DNA of 64,000 nt from Natronoflexus pectinivorans (GTDB taxonomy: Bacteria > Bacteroidota > Bacteroidia > Bacteroidales > Marinilabiliaceae), in the NCBI RefSeq assembly GCF_004345615.1, contig NZ_SLWK01000002.1, positions 434,001-498,000 of the forward strand. Reading direction: 5' to 3'. Below are positions 1 through 8,957 of this stretch, in pieces. Below the pieces are notes generated by a model. The model saw only the letters and a program-made list of their open reading frames with translations, ran no database searches and had not been told where the DNA came from. The stretch's first letter is position 1, and each line of letters begins with the position of its first letter. The position numbers and the translations under genes are program-made.

Positions 1-2229
1 TAAAGTAATTGCAGTATATTCATTTAAAGCAATTGTTTCAGCCGGAAGTGTAATGTAATCACCAGCTTCGGATGCAATATAAGTACCATTATTTATAACG
101 CCCCCGTTGATGGTTCCATTGGCACCGGATACTACATCTTTAGCAGTTCCATCCACAAATGTATAGGAGTGACGTAATGCGTATGGCTGTTCTTCTATGT
201 AATTAATAACATAGACCTGAGTATACCTTTCGTCTGCGGATGCCACTTCAATTGTTACCTGGCCTTTTTCCTCTGATATGGAAATCGTTCCGGTTCCGGA
301 AACAGATGCCGTTTCGTCAATGGCAACTGCACTGATTTCTAATTCAGTAGTTCCTATTGGAAGCACGGTGTAATATTCAGTTACATTGCTTCTGAATTCC
401 GGGTAAATATTTATATCAGTAATTTCAAGAGACTCCAGGTTTAAATTTGCCTTGGGGAATGAGGGAACATAGGTTCCGCCTCTGATGATTCCATGGTGCT
501 GATTAGTTGTTAGATCCAATGCATAACTTGGAGTTGGCGTGTCGAAATTCCAATAACCTACCAAACCGGATTCGTCTCCGTTCAATATTTCATATTTATT
601 CTCATTGATTTCTTCAACAGTTAGTTCTCGGTTCCAAACACGAACTTCATCAATATCACCTTTAAAAGCGCGATTTGCATCACCATTATCCCATCCAATG
701 TAAAGTTTGCCTATAGCATAGTCAAATGGCTGATTAATGGTATGTTCAGCACCCCCAAAATCAGAAGTGTATTGGGTGTATTCTATACCGTCCAGAATAA
801 TGGTTCTTGAGTCTTCGTTGAGAATAACCGCAACGTGTTGCCAGGTATTGGTAGGAATAGGATCCGTAAGGACTCCGTAATCACCGGAAACATTGGTCAT
901 AAACCTGAGTCTTCCAGATCCCTGCCATCCTGATGAATATTGCAAACCTGCGTGGTGGTTGTCATTCTCTCTATTATAGAATAAACCTGCGTTATTGGGC
1001 TGTGCTCCATCAGGTCTAATCCACATTTCGATGGTATATGGCAGACTGCTTAAACTCAATCCGCTTAAATCGATGTGGCTGTTGTTTCCATTGCCTCCTT
1101 GCATGCGAATTGCATAGTCGGCAGGCTCAGCTTCCTCAATTGCAATTAAGTAGTTTTGTGTTTCAGAACCATCTGCTGAAGTGACTGTAATCGTTGCCGT
1201 TGCTGTTCCATTTGACAAAGTTATCTGAGTGTCTCCTGAGATAGTTGCTTCCGGGAAGTTAGTTGTTCCAATGATATCAACGGTAGTGGTTCCCGCAGGC
1301 ACGATAGCGGTATATTCAAAAATCTCACGATTGAAAATGGGGTGAATTGCACCGGCACTTAATTGAAGATCGCGCAAAGTTGGATCGCCAGAACCCTCAT
1401 CCACGAAAATATACAACCAATACGGCATTTCAGATCCGTCCATGCTCGTTACAAGTATCTCTAGGTCAACTCCGTCACCGGTAAATGGAACAACGCCATC
1501 ACTTCCAATCAGAGCTCCGGTTTGGTCAAAAATATCGAATGATGTACCAATGTTTGGGAATGCGTTTACTGTTATAGATTGGGTTCCGTATGGAACGGCC
1601 AGTTCGTAACTTGTAATTTCTGAATTAAAATCTGGTTCAAATTCCCCAATGCTAGTTGTTAAACCTAATAACGTTGGTTCAAAATCCAAGGGACGTATTT
1701 CAACTTCGTCAACAATTTCCAATCTGGCATGCTGATTGTCTGGATTGTGTAGAAGCGACCAGTAATTTATAGCAGAAACATCTGTTTTTCTGAAATGCGC
1801 ATCTCCATTGTAAATAATTACAGGAAATTCCATCTCTTCTGATTTGGCAAAAACCCGATAAGTTTCAGCCGGAACGTCCACTATGATCCATAATTCATAC
1901 ATTCCACCGTCTACAGGAATAACATCATTGGTTTTTAAAAAACTACCGTCCACCCTTACATGAATGCCATTCGTGTAAAACGGAACTGCTACAGAGTAAT
2001 CAGTCCAAGCTTGAATTTCTGTTTCAGACAGAGTGAATACGGCATCAAAAGTGCCATTAGCATTGGTATCGTAGACTATTACCTTCGAGTAGATAAGATG
2101 TCTTCCGGTTAAGGGTTCATCAAACGCGCCAAAATCGTCAACAACTTGGGCATTTACACTTGTCATGCTGAATAATCCGAGGAATGTCAGCAAGCAACTC
2201 AATCTCACAAGTAAATCTTTCTTTTTCAT
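1..2229 (-). CDS. Secreted LamG / cadherin-like beta-sandwich protein (C-terminus cut by window edge)
   Basis: The minus-strand frame stays open from an ATG at 2229 to the window edge, giving 743 codons with no stop. A signal peptide opens the protein (MKKKDLLVRL, a hydrophobic core, then VNAQ). Several cadherin-like repeats follow, each with the pattern 'L..L....G.....F......Y...VP.GTT', ending in 'VTSADGSE..Y'. A LamG/concanavalin-like domain sits at about residues 355-560 (from YAIRMQGG through IDEVRVWNREL to GLVGYWNFD). The visible end starts another LamG-like module (HSYTFVDGTAKDVV) that matches modules in the neighbour at 2542-5967. Such proteins bind carbohydrate or act as surface adhesins in Bacteroidota; no catalytic motif is visible. 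The ribosome site AAAAGGAAAACAG precedes the ATG. The missing end may carry a type IX secretion tail, as in the neighbour. Confidence 0.85.
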   Translation of the reverse strand, partial: MKKKDLLVRLSCLLTFLGLFSMTSVNAQVVDDFGAFDEPLTGRHLIYSKVIVYDTNANGTFDAVFTLSETEIQAWTDYSVAVPFYTNGIHVRVDGSFLKTNDVIPVDGGMYELWIIVDVPAETYRVFAKSEEMEFPVIIYNGDAHFRKTDVSAINYWSLLHNPDNQHARLEIVDEVEIRPLDFEPTLLGLTTSIGEFEPDFNSEITSYELAVPYGTQSITVNAFPNIGTSFDIFDQTGALIGSDGVVPFTGDGVDLEILVTSMDGSEMPYWLYIFVDEGSGDPTLRDLQLSAGAIHPIFNREIFEYTAIVPAGTTTVDIIGTTNFPEATISGDTQITLSNGTATATITVTSADGSETQNYLIAIEEAEPADYAIRMQGGNGNNSHIDLSGLSLSSLPYTIEMWIRPDGAQPNNAGLFYNRENDNHHAGLQYSSGWQGSGRLRFMTNVSGDYGVLTDPIPTNTWQHVAVILNEDSRTIILDGIEYTQYTSDFGGAEHTINQPFDYAIGKLYIGWDNGDANRAFKGDIDEVRVWNRELTVEEINENKYEILNGDESGLVGYWNFDTPTPSYALDLTTNQHHGIIRGGTYVPSFPKANLNLESLEITDINIYPEFRSNVTEYYTVLPIGTTELEISAVAIDETASVSGTGTISISEEKGQVTIEVASADERYTQVYVINYIEEQPYALRHSYTFVDGTAKDVVSGANGTINGGVINNGTYIASEAGDYITLPAETIALNEYTAITL

Positions 2230-2314
2230 CTGTTTTCCTTTTGTTAAAAAAATAATAAAATGACTTTGTTCAATTTTCCGAAATTGCTTTTGCCACAAAA
2301 ACGATTGATTATTT

Positions 2315-2322
2315 CAAAATTA
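2315..2322 (-). promoter_or_regulatory. Candidate -7 box (TAATTTTG) for the 2229 minus-strand gene
   Basis: On the minus strand this octamer fits the Bacteroidota TAnnTTTG element and would give a leader of about 80 bases before the ATG at 2229. No well-spaced upstream TTG box is obvious, so the call is tentative. Confidence 0.3.
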
Positions 2323-2469
2323 GTATCTCTTATAATTGATGTATGTTTAAAAATTAACAAAAACTATCAAATTTTTGAAATAATTAGAAGGGAGCCGTTT
2401 TGAATAGGGGTAATGTAAAAAGGTGTAAAGTCTATATTTATAATGGATCTGTGAAGTTTTGTATAAAAG

Positions 2470-2498
2470 AGAAGGCTGCCTTCACGAGGCAGCCTTCT
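2470..2498 (-). terminator. Intrinsic terminator after the 1141-aa LamG protein
   Basis: A perfect 11-bp stem (AGAAGGCTGCC) with a 7-base loop is followed on the minus strand by CTTTTAT. A second short hairpin (TTTTCGGC/GCCGAAAA, 2517-2535) lies between it and the stop codon. Together they separate transcription of the two tandem LamG genes. Confidence 0.65.
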
Positions 2499-2541
2499 AA
2501 AAAATAGAGCTATAGGTTTTCGGCACAGCCGAAAAATGGTT

Positions 2542-5500
2542 CTAGTTGTTTTTGATCACTCTGAATGTTTCAACATTTGAGTTGCTCTCAACTACAATGA
2601 TGTACATTCCGGGTGTAGATAAGTTGAATGTTGCTTCCGATGAGTCAGCAATAGTTCTTAAAACAACTCTTCCCTGAAGATCATAAACCGTAATAGAGCT
2701 CCCAATGGCTTCTGTGTTTACAGTAAAACTTCCATTAGATACTGTTGGGTAAACAACTGTTTTGGGTTTCTCGTTTTCAGAAATATTTGTGGTTGGCTCT
2801 TCAGTAAACTCTATGGTGTAGGTCACTTGTGTTGTTCCATCTTGAGCAGTAACAACTATGGTTGTGAAACCTGGAATTTGATCAGCATCGGTTATTACCA
2901 TGGTTGCTCCAGGGTTATTGGCTACTGCAGTAACAGCCGGAACTGTCGTTGTTCCCGAAGGAAGTTCAACTGAATAGCTCAAAACTTCAGAATCGAATCC
3001 ATCAAGTTCAACGCCGTCAATCATGATTTCTGTAAGGCTCGCATCGTCTATCTCGCCTTGAAGAACAACAAATTCAATAGTATAGGTGTTGCTGTACTCT
3101 TCATCGGCTGAGGTAACAACGATGGTGGTTGTGCCCGGTAGATTATCAGTAGCATTGACTACGACTCCTGCATTTTCATAAAATGGAGTAGCTTCAACTA
3201 CAGGGATATCTGTTGTTCCTTCAGCCAAAAATACTGTGTACTCCATTACAAATGGACTAAAACCTTCGATGATATCAGAATCAACCATAATCTCAGATAA
3301 AGTTGCATTGGATGCATTGGTAAGAGTAGGCCATACTTGTGCTCGCAAGGCTACCTCTTGCTCATCCATTACTCCTTTATAAATGTTGAATTCGTGAAGC
3401 GTTCCTCTCCAACTTGGATCGTTCCATCCTCCATAACCCAACCATGCATTTTCTGTACTGATGCCTCTTATTAAAAGATCATCAGGTGTCTCAGTTACTG
3501 CTTGTAATTGACCATCGATATACCAGTAAATGTTTTCATAAGTAAGGACACTTACAAGATGCTGTTGTGCACCATCTACCATTCTTGGTCCTGAAGCCGT
3601 AGCTACGCTGTGGGTGTACATGGTACTGCCAAATTCAGTACGGCTGCTAAGATCGTCACCACCTCGAGTGGGCTGCATCCAATAGGCATTAGAACCCGAT
3701 GCTCCACCAAAATATGCCAACATGGTATAACCTCCGTTTATATCACTTGTGATATAAGCTTCAAGGGTGACCGCCGGATACTCATTCAACGCAATCTCTT
3801 CAGCCGGAAGAGTAATGTGATGCCCGTTAGCACTGGATATAAATGTTCCATTGTTGATGGTTCCACCATTGATATCACCATGAGCATTTCCAACCATGTC
3901 TTTGGCTGTTCCATCAGCAAAAGTATATGAATGTTGCATAGTCAGTTCAGGCATTTCCATGTAATTAACTACATAGTCTCTGGTGTATTCAGTATTAACA
4001 GCTGTAACAGTAATCGTCAATTGGCCTTCACCGCTTACTTCATGAGTGCCATCTCCTGAAACTGTAGAACTCTCATCTCTTGGAGTCGCATTGAAAGTAA
4101 GAGATGTTGCGCCTGTTGGCAGAATAACATAATACTCATCTATATGCATATTAAATGCCGGATGTAGTTTTATCTCATCATCTAACGACAAGTCTGAAAG
4201 ATATGTGTCATAAGGAGAAACGAGTTGTTCTATCGGCTTAATACTCCATATTGCTAATTCATTATCAAGCCATTTGTCAGAGTAAACTCCACCTTCCAGA
4301 TTTGTGTTGTTGGTTCCGATGTATCTGCCTCCTTCATTAATTCGTCCAACCGGAATAATTCTGAAACGGCCAGGTTCAAATTCGTTAACAACGAAACGGC
4401 TGCTGTCAAGATCATCGGTCTTGTTTTCTGACATCACCAAATCCCAAACTGGTTCTTCTACTAAAGTTAAATATAGATCATTTTGATTTTTAATGAAATA
4501 TTGACCTTCAACTCCACTTTCTTCAAATACAAACAGTATAGATGGCTCATCATTTATCGCATGATAAATCCTTGTAACATTATACTCTTCTCCGCTTTCT
4601 CCTAATACAAAACCAGAGGCTTCATGCTGTATGAATAACGGTTTCTCTGTAGTAAAATCAGTTACGAATAGTTCTATTTCATATGTTAATGTTGATTCAC
4701 CATCTTCGGAAGTTACGGAAATTGATGTTGATCCAGTTCCTTCAGATAGAGTGATGCTTCCGCCTCCTGTAACTGAAGCCCCTGCCCACATAGGAATTCC
4801 GGTCACTTCAACAGATGTGGATCCATAAGGGGCAATTGCAATATAACTGGTTACATCGGGGTCGAATTCGGTGGTTAATCCACCTGCAGAAAATTCTATT
4901 GCCGATAAAGCTGCTGATTCCTGACCAGGATCATGATTGATGTAAACATAATAGGTTAACTCGGTTAACTCATCCAGGGCAGTTACTACTATTTCCAGAT
5001 CAATTCCATCTTCAGTAAATGTAATATCTTCATCTATAGGTAGCAGATTGCCTGCCCCATCATAAACAACAACTTCAGCTCCATTTGCTGAACTTCGGGC
5101 GTTCAAGGCAACCGAGGTTGTACCATAAGGCACATAAAGGTCATAAAACTGTTCTTCCGGATGGAATTCCGGTGTAAGTACTCCTCTATTAAATGATAGT
5201 TCTGAAAGAGTCGGATCAAAGTATGATTCTCCCATGAAATCCCAGAAGCGTTGTTCTACGTCTTCTGCAGAAAGAGTGCCATCGAAAATGTTCATCTCAT
5301 AAACTTCTCCTTGCCATTTTGCATCATTTAGATAAACAATGTAACCAATAAAGACTTCCTCATTGCTTATGGCAGATAATGCATTGTTGCCTTCCAATGG
5401 TTCTGTTGACATAAACTGACCATCCAGATAGAGAGTGATTTCAGTTTCAGTTAACACCCCCACTACCTGATGGGTTCTTGTATCTGTAATCATATCTCCA

Positions 5501-5967
5501 TTGGCACCAACTTCTGTTGTCCATGGGTTCTCGGTGTTAAGAGTTGAAATGGCAAATCTCGAGAAGTTATCATCACCTCCTCTGGTTGGCTGATAAATCA
5601 AATAGTCAACTCCCATTGGCCATCCCGGATCATGATTGGTTCGGCCAAAACAGAATAAAGTTGAATTGCCGGATACGCCTGCAGCCTGACTAAAAAATAC
5701 TTCTACTGAAAGGCTCTCATAAGAGGCAACGTTAATTTCTTCGCCGGGTAGTGATACGTAGCCTGTGCCCGAGAGTATTAGTCTTCCGTTTTCCACGACT
5801 GCATCGTCATGCAGTGTGCCATCCGCTCCCCCTACGATGTCTGCTGCTGTTCCATCCTCAAACGTATAGGAGTGTTTTAATGTTTGTGCCATGATTATAT
5901 TGGTACTTGAAAGTCCCAAGACAAATATAACCATGAAAATTTTCAAGAGTAATCCTGTTTTTTTCAT
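2542..5967 (-). CDS. Multidomain LamG / cadherin-like protein with type IX secretion C-terminal domain
   Basis: 1141 residues. A signal peptide ends near IIMAQ (residue 28). A LamG-like domain covers about 30-245, two cadherin-like beta sandwiches about 250-436, a ricin/fascin-like beta-trefoil-looking segment about 443-590 (LFIQHEASGF, GGRYIGTNN), another beta sandwich about 593-670, a second LamG-like domain about 678-880, and two more beta sandwiches. The last 80 residues form a type IX secretion sorting domain (VVYPTVSNGSF, YDLQGRVV, GMYIIVV). The protein should therefore be exported across the outer membrane and anchored or released at the surface. No hydrolase motif is visible, so binding or adhesion is inferred. 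The two LamG modules resemble each other and the one at 1-170. Confidence 0.85.
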   Translation of the reverse strand: MKKTGLLLKIFMVIFVLGLSSTNIIMAQTLKHSYTFEDGTAADIVGGADGTLHDDAVVENGRLILSGTGYVSLPGEEINVASYESLSVEVFFSQAAGVSGNSTLFCFGRTNHDPGWPMGVDYLIYQPTRGGDDNFSRFAISTLNTENPWTTEVGANGDMITDTRTHQVVGVLTETEITLYLDGQFMSTEPLEGNNALSAISNEEVFIGYIVYLNDAKWQGEVYEMNIFDGTLSAEDVEQRFWDFMGESYFDPTLSELSFNRGVLTPEFHPEEQFYDLYVPYGTTSVALNARSSANGAEVVVYDGAGNLLPIDEDITFTEDGIDLEIVVTALDELTELTYYVYINHDPGQESAALSAIEFSAGGLTTEFDPDVTSYIAIAPYGSTSVEVTGIPMWAGASVTGGGSITLSEGTGSTSISVTSEDGESTLTYEIELFVTDFTTEKPLFIQHEASGFVLGESGEEYNVTRIYHAINDEPSILFVFEESGVEGQYFIKNQNDLYLTLVEEPVWDLVMSENKTDDLDSSRFVVNEFEPGRFRIIPVGRINEGGRYIGTNNTNLEGGVYSDKWLDNELAIWSIKPIEQLVSPYDTYLSDLSLDDEIKLHPAFNMHIDEYYVILPTGATSLTFNATPRDESSTVSGDGTHEVSGEGQLTITVTAVNTEYTRDYVVNYMEMPELTMQHSYTFADGTAKDMVGNAHGDINGGTINNGTFISSANGHHITLPAEEIALNEYPAVTLEAYITSDINGGYTMLAYFGGASGSNAYWMQPTRGGDDLSSRTEFGSTMYTHSVATASGPRMVDGAQQHLVSVLTYENIYWYIDGQLQAVTETPDDLLIRGISTENAWLGYGGWNDPSWRGTLHEFNIYKGVMDEQEVALRAQVWPTLTNASNATLSEIMVDSDIIEGFSPFVMEYTVFLAEGTTDIPVVEATPFYENAGVVVNATDNLPGTTTIVVTSADEEYSNTYTIEFVVLQGEIDDASLTEIMIDGVELDGFDSEVLSYSVELPSGTTTVPAVTAVANNPGATMVITDADQIPGFTTIVVTAQDGTTQVTYTIEFTEEPTTNISENEKPKTVVYPTVSNGSFTVNTEAIGSSITVYDLQGRVVLRTIADSSEATFNLSTPGMYIIVVESNSNVETFRVIKNN

Positions 5968-6490
5968 AAAGCTATTCTTTTAATATATAATAATTGTTAA
6001 AGATACTTTATTGAAAAAGCAGGGTTTGTCAATTTCTCTGCATATGATGTTAATTTTTCTAAAATCCTTGATTTTATTGAGTTTTTGTAGTTTTAGTATG
6101 GCTTGTTCGGACATTTGTTTAAGTCTTTTTTCAAAGATTTAATTCTCTGAATTTGCAAAGTGTTAATTATTTATTTTGTTTATCCTATAAGTAATGGAAC
6201 GGCCAAAACGCATTTTTTTATGGACTGTACTAAGTTTATTTACCGCTTTAACATTGCTGCTGCTTAGGTTTTTGTTGATCTGGAGAAAATAAAATTTCTG
6301 CCTGTCTTTTATGATTGTCACCTATATGTCATTTGTGAAATCCTTTATTGATCAGAGAAATAAAATCGCTGCTTTAAAAAATGTTATATATAATGCCGAA
6401 TTTATGATGTTTGAGATATCTTAATAAGGCTAATTTTACATTAGTGTGTAAGTTGTTAACTATAATTGATTAACTATTATATTTAGGCTA
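5968..6490. other. Divergent intergenic region upstream of LamG and GH16 genes
   Basis: 523 bp, AT-rich, between diverging genes, so it must hold both promoters. A near-consensus minus-strand -7 box (TATCTTTA) occurs close to the 5967 start. One 32-codon open frame with a membrane-like product lies inside and is listed separately. I see no repeat or RNA signature. Confidence 0.5.
6194..6292 (+). CDS. Candidate 32-aa single-span membrane peptide
   Basis: An ATG at 6194 opens 32 codons ending in TAA. The peptide starts MERPKR, continues with one uninterrupted hydrophobic stretch (IFLWTVLSLFTALTLLLL), and closes with RFLLIWRK. The positive N-terminus, single membrane-spanning segment and positive tail are typical of small membrane proteins. 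The upstream ribosome site is weak (TATAAG), no homologue is known to me, and a short AT-rich frame could arise by chance. Confidence 0.3.
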   Translation: MERPKRIFLWTVLSLFTALTLLLLRFLLIWRK

Positions 6491-7366
6491 ATGAAAACGA
6501 TGAAATTGATTGCTGTAATATGTACATCTATATTAATGTCTTGTATTGTTGCAGACAATGGAGATAACTCGCAAATTCGGACACCGGATGGGTATGAGCT
6601 TATATGGTCGGATGAATTTGATCAGGATGGCAGAGTGAATGAGAATTATTGGGAGTACGATGAAGGGTTTGTTCGTAATGAAGAATTGCAATGGTACCAT
6701 CGTGATAATGTGTACATAAAAGATGGTGTTCTTGTTTTTGAAGGACGGAGAGAACAGATTGAAAATCCGAATTTTGATCCCAATAGCCGAAATTGGAGAA
6801 GAAATAGAGAGTATGCAGAATACACTTCGGGATTAATAAAGACACGAGATCGGTTTTCTTTTAAATATGGGATAATGGAAGTGCGCGCACGAATCGATCC
6901 ACGAAAAGGATCGTGGCCTGCAATCTGGACTTTAGGCATAAATAGAGGATGGCCCTCAAGTGGCGAGGTAGATGTTATGGAATATTATCGCATTGATGGT
7001 GTTCCATCTATTTTGGCAAATGCAGCTTGGGATGTTAATAATGACTATAACCCCAGATGGGATTCCGAGGTTATTCCTTTTTCGTATTTTCTCGAAAAAG
7101 ACCCCGATTGGGCTAGTGAATTCCACATATGGAAGATGGATTGGACAGAGGATTATATCCGTATATATTTGGATGATGAGTTGTTAAATGAAATTGATCT
7201 TAATGAAACCATAAATTATGATGGGTTCAATCCATTTCGCCAACCTCATTATATCTTATTAAACCTTGCAATTGGTTCTAATGGCGGAGATCCATCTGAA
7301 ACAGATTTTCCGATATTGTATGAGGTTGATTACGTAAGGGTTTTTCAAAAGGTTGAAAATAAATAA
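6491..7366 (+). CDS. GH16 family endo-glucanase/galactanase-type lipoprotein
   Basis: 291 residues. The N-terminus is a lipoprotein signal with lipobox ILMSC (Cys18), so the enzyme is expected to be membrane-anchored, probably on the outer membrane. A single GH16 beta-jelly-roll fills the rest. The catalytic signature GEVDVME gives nucleophile Glu159 and acid/base Glu164; the extra residue in ExDxME is the beta-bulge form of laminarinases, agarases and carrageenases rather than the licheninase/XTH form. Trp-rich substrate-cleft segments (SWPAIWTLG, FHIWKMDW) are present. The exact glycan cannot be read from sequence; beta-1,3-glucan or a marine galactan are the likeliest. It opens the plus-strand hydrolase series and its end is about 240 bp from the GH43 gene. 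Confidence 0.88.
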   Translation: MKTMKLIAVICTSILMSCIVADNGDNSQIRTPDGYELIWSDEFDQDGRVNENYWEYDEGFVRNEELQWYHRDNVYIKDGVLVFEGRREQIENPNFDPNSRNWRRNREYAEYTSGLIKTRDRFSFKYGIMEVRARIDPRKGSWPAIWTLGINRGWPSSGEVDVMEYYRIDGVPSILANAAWDVNNDYNPRWDSEVIPFSYFLEKDPDWASEFHIWKMDWTEDYIRIYLDDELLNEIDLNETINYDGFNPFRQPHYILLNLAIGSNGGDPSETDFPILYEVDYVRVFQKVENK

Positions 7367-7442
7367 AACTGTCAGATTTCGAAGGTTGGTTCAAGTTGAT
7401 AGTTTAAATGAGATGGTCGAATACACCTTGTCGCATGATTAC

Positions 7443-7559
7443 GATGATTAGAAAGATCTGTTCCGATTGTTATAGATTAGAGTCTTGTCTATCGGTCTAT
7501 TAGTTTTATTCCGCATTGTGGGACTTCGCTTTGCTCAGCATCTAATCTAAAAATCTTTT
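7443..7559. repeat. Dispersed intergenic repeat, copy 1
   Basis: It shares blocks, in the same order, with 55515-55587: GATGATTAGA, then GTCTTGTCTATCGGTCTA (one mismatch), then AGCATCTAA and AAAAATCT. This copy has extra sequence between the blocks. It contains an internal inverted pair TAGATTAG (7473-7480) and CTAATCTA (7542-7549). Both copies sit between genes. Confidence 0.55.
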
Positions 7560-7609
7560 CAATTGATTCAAAATGAATTATTACAGTCGCTTAATTTAAT
7601 ATTTATAGA

Positions 7610-8581
7610 ATGAAACGGAACTACTTTTATTTTACATTATCGCTTGTCCTGCTTTTGATTTCCTGTCATCAGAGTAAGCAAGATCAAGTGGTTGGCAATC
7701 CTCTTTTCGGAGGATACTTTGGAGCTGATCCCGCAATAGTTGAATATGAAGGGAAATTTTTTATTTACGCAACAAAGGATCCATGGGGAGGAGATGATCT
7801 GGCTGTGTTTGTCACGGAGGATTTTTTGTCGTGGGAAGAAGCTTCCCTAAATTGGCCAACTAAAGAGGCATGCACCAGTCCAACGTCAATGGATGCAAAT
7901 GTTTGGGCTCCAGATGTTATTCAAGGTAAAGACGGGCGCTTTTACATGTATATATCTGTTGGAAGTGAAATATGGGTCGGCGGAAGCGACCACCCTCTTG
8001 GCCCTTGGGAAAACCTAAAAGCCGACAACACTCCATTGATTCCATCTGATTTTATCGAAGGAATACATCACATTGATGCAAATTGCTTTATTGATGATGA
8101 TGGCAAAATATATCTATACTGGGGTTCTGGTTGGGACTGGGTTAATGGACGTTGCTTGGTTGTTCGTCTTGACGATGACATGAAAACTTTTCTTGAAGAG
8201 CCCCAGGATGTGACCCCACCAAACTTTTTTGAGGGAGCCTTCATGATTAAGAGAAACGGACAGTATTACCTGATGTATTCTGATGGAATGGCTATTAATG
8301 AGACTTATCACATTAGGTATTCGGTAGGAGATACGCCTTATGGACCTTGGAGGGAAGGTAAGTACAGTCCGATTTTGGAATCAACTCCCGATGGGGCAGT
8401 GGTAGGACCCGGCCATCACAGTGTATTCAGAGTTCACAATCAGGATTATATTCTTTATCACCGGATATATCCACAGGAGCAGGAGTATGTTTTGCGTCAG
8501 CTATGCCTTGATAGTTTAAATTATGACGCAAAAGGGAATGTTCTGCCAATTTCATTAAACAGCGTACCGCCTTTTCAATAG
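7610..8581 (+). CDS. GH43 family glycosidase, lipoprotein
   Basis: 323 residues, one five-bladed propeller domain with a lipobox (LLISC, Cys19). The three GH43 acidic residues are visible: the base Asp40 in GADPAIVEY, the pKa-modulating Asp156 in HHIDANCF, and the acid Glu208 in FFEGAFMIK. The histidine of the propeller (GPGHHSVF) is also present. GH43 members are inverting exo- or endo-enzymes on arabinose, xylose or galactose linkages; the subfamily cannot be fixed by eye. The length is that of a bare catalytic domain, without the extra beta-sandwich of longer GH43 enzymes. It is followed by a spacer with an intrinsic terminator, so it is probably the last gene of its unit. Confidence 0.88.
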   Translation: MKRNYFYFTLSLVLLLISCHQSKQDQVVGNPLFGGYFGADPAIVEYEGKFFIYATKDPWGGDDLAVFVTEDFLSWEEASLNWPTKEACTSPTSMDANVWAPDVIQGKDGRFYMYISVGSEIWVGGSDHPLGPWENLKADNTPLIPSDFIEGIHHIDANCFIDDDGKIYLYWGSGWDWVNGRCLVVRLDDDMKTFLEEPQDVTPPNFFEGAFMIKRNGQYYLMYSDGMAINETYHIRYSVGDTPYGPWREGKYSPILESTPDGAVVGPGHHSVFRVHNQDYILYHRIYPQEQEYVLRQLCLDSLNYDAKGNVLPISLNSVPPFQ

Positions 8582-8781
8582 GTTCACAAATGTATGAAAT
8601 TTTAAAAAAGTACAGATAAACGGTTTTTAGATGTACAATATCCTTCTTGAAATACTCATTGTATAATTAAATTTAAAAAATTATTTTTACAAATGCCGGA
8701 ATGAGTAAGTCTTAATGCTTAATTCTAGAATTGATCGTCTGGTCTTATATTCCGGGATTTTTGTTAGGTGTGATTTGTTTT

Positions 8782-8812
8782 AAAAAAGGGCTGTCGATCG
8801 ACAGCCCTTTTT
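8782..8812. terminator. Bidirectional intrinsic terminator
   Basis: A perfect palindromic stem (GGGCTGTCGA/TCGACAGCCC) is flanked by six A on the left and five T on the right, so it can stop transcripts from either strand. It would end GH43 transcription and lies at the 3' side of the decayed minus-strand gene. Confidence 0.8.
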
Positions 8813-8818
8813 ACTCCT

Positions 8819-8957
8819 AGACTTTTAAATTTGGATTATTCTGTTCCGGATTAAATTCTCCTACTTCGGATATTGGGTTTGGTGCGAATTGGGTGTAATT
8901 TCCCACTTTATCATAGTATCCAGTAATGAAATATTGGTATGCCCATAAATCTCTTTA
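8819..8957 (-). pseudogene. C-terminal remnant of a decayed gene, possibly SusD-like
   Basis: On the minus strand a clean reading frame ends in TAG at 8819 and encodes RDLWAYQYFITGYYDK, then VGNYTQFAPNPISEV, then a tail NPEQNNPNLKV. It has no start; upstream the frame hits a stop (TAA) within a few codons. Sense-looking protein (ARTNLDVVKR) continues in a different frame, as after a one- or two-base indel. The closing 'P.PISE...NP...NNPN' is reminiscent of the PIP..E...NPN..QNP ending of SusD/RagB lipoproteins, but this is inference from a short stretch. A terminator sits directly after its stop, as expected for a former real gene. Confidence 0.4.

Larger units (their letters stand above)
2230..2541. 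other. Intergenic region between the two LamG proteins
   Basis: AT-rich spacer between tandem minus-strand genes. It holds two hairpins close to the end of the 2542-5967 gene and a candidate -7 box nearer the next start. I see no coding sequence in it. Confidence 0.6.

Noticed and set aside
7397-7501. Short frame beginning near MRWSNTPCRM in the GH16-GH43 spacer
   Set aside because: It runs into the dispersed repeat and has no protein-like features.
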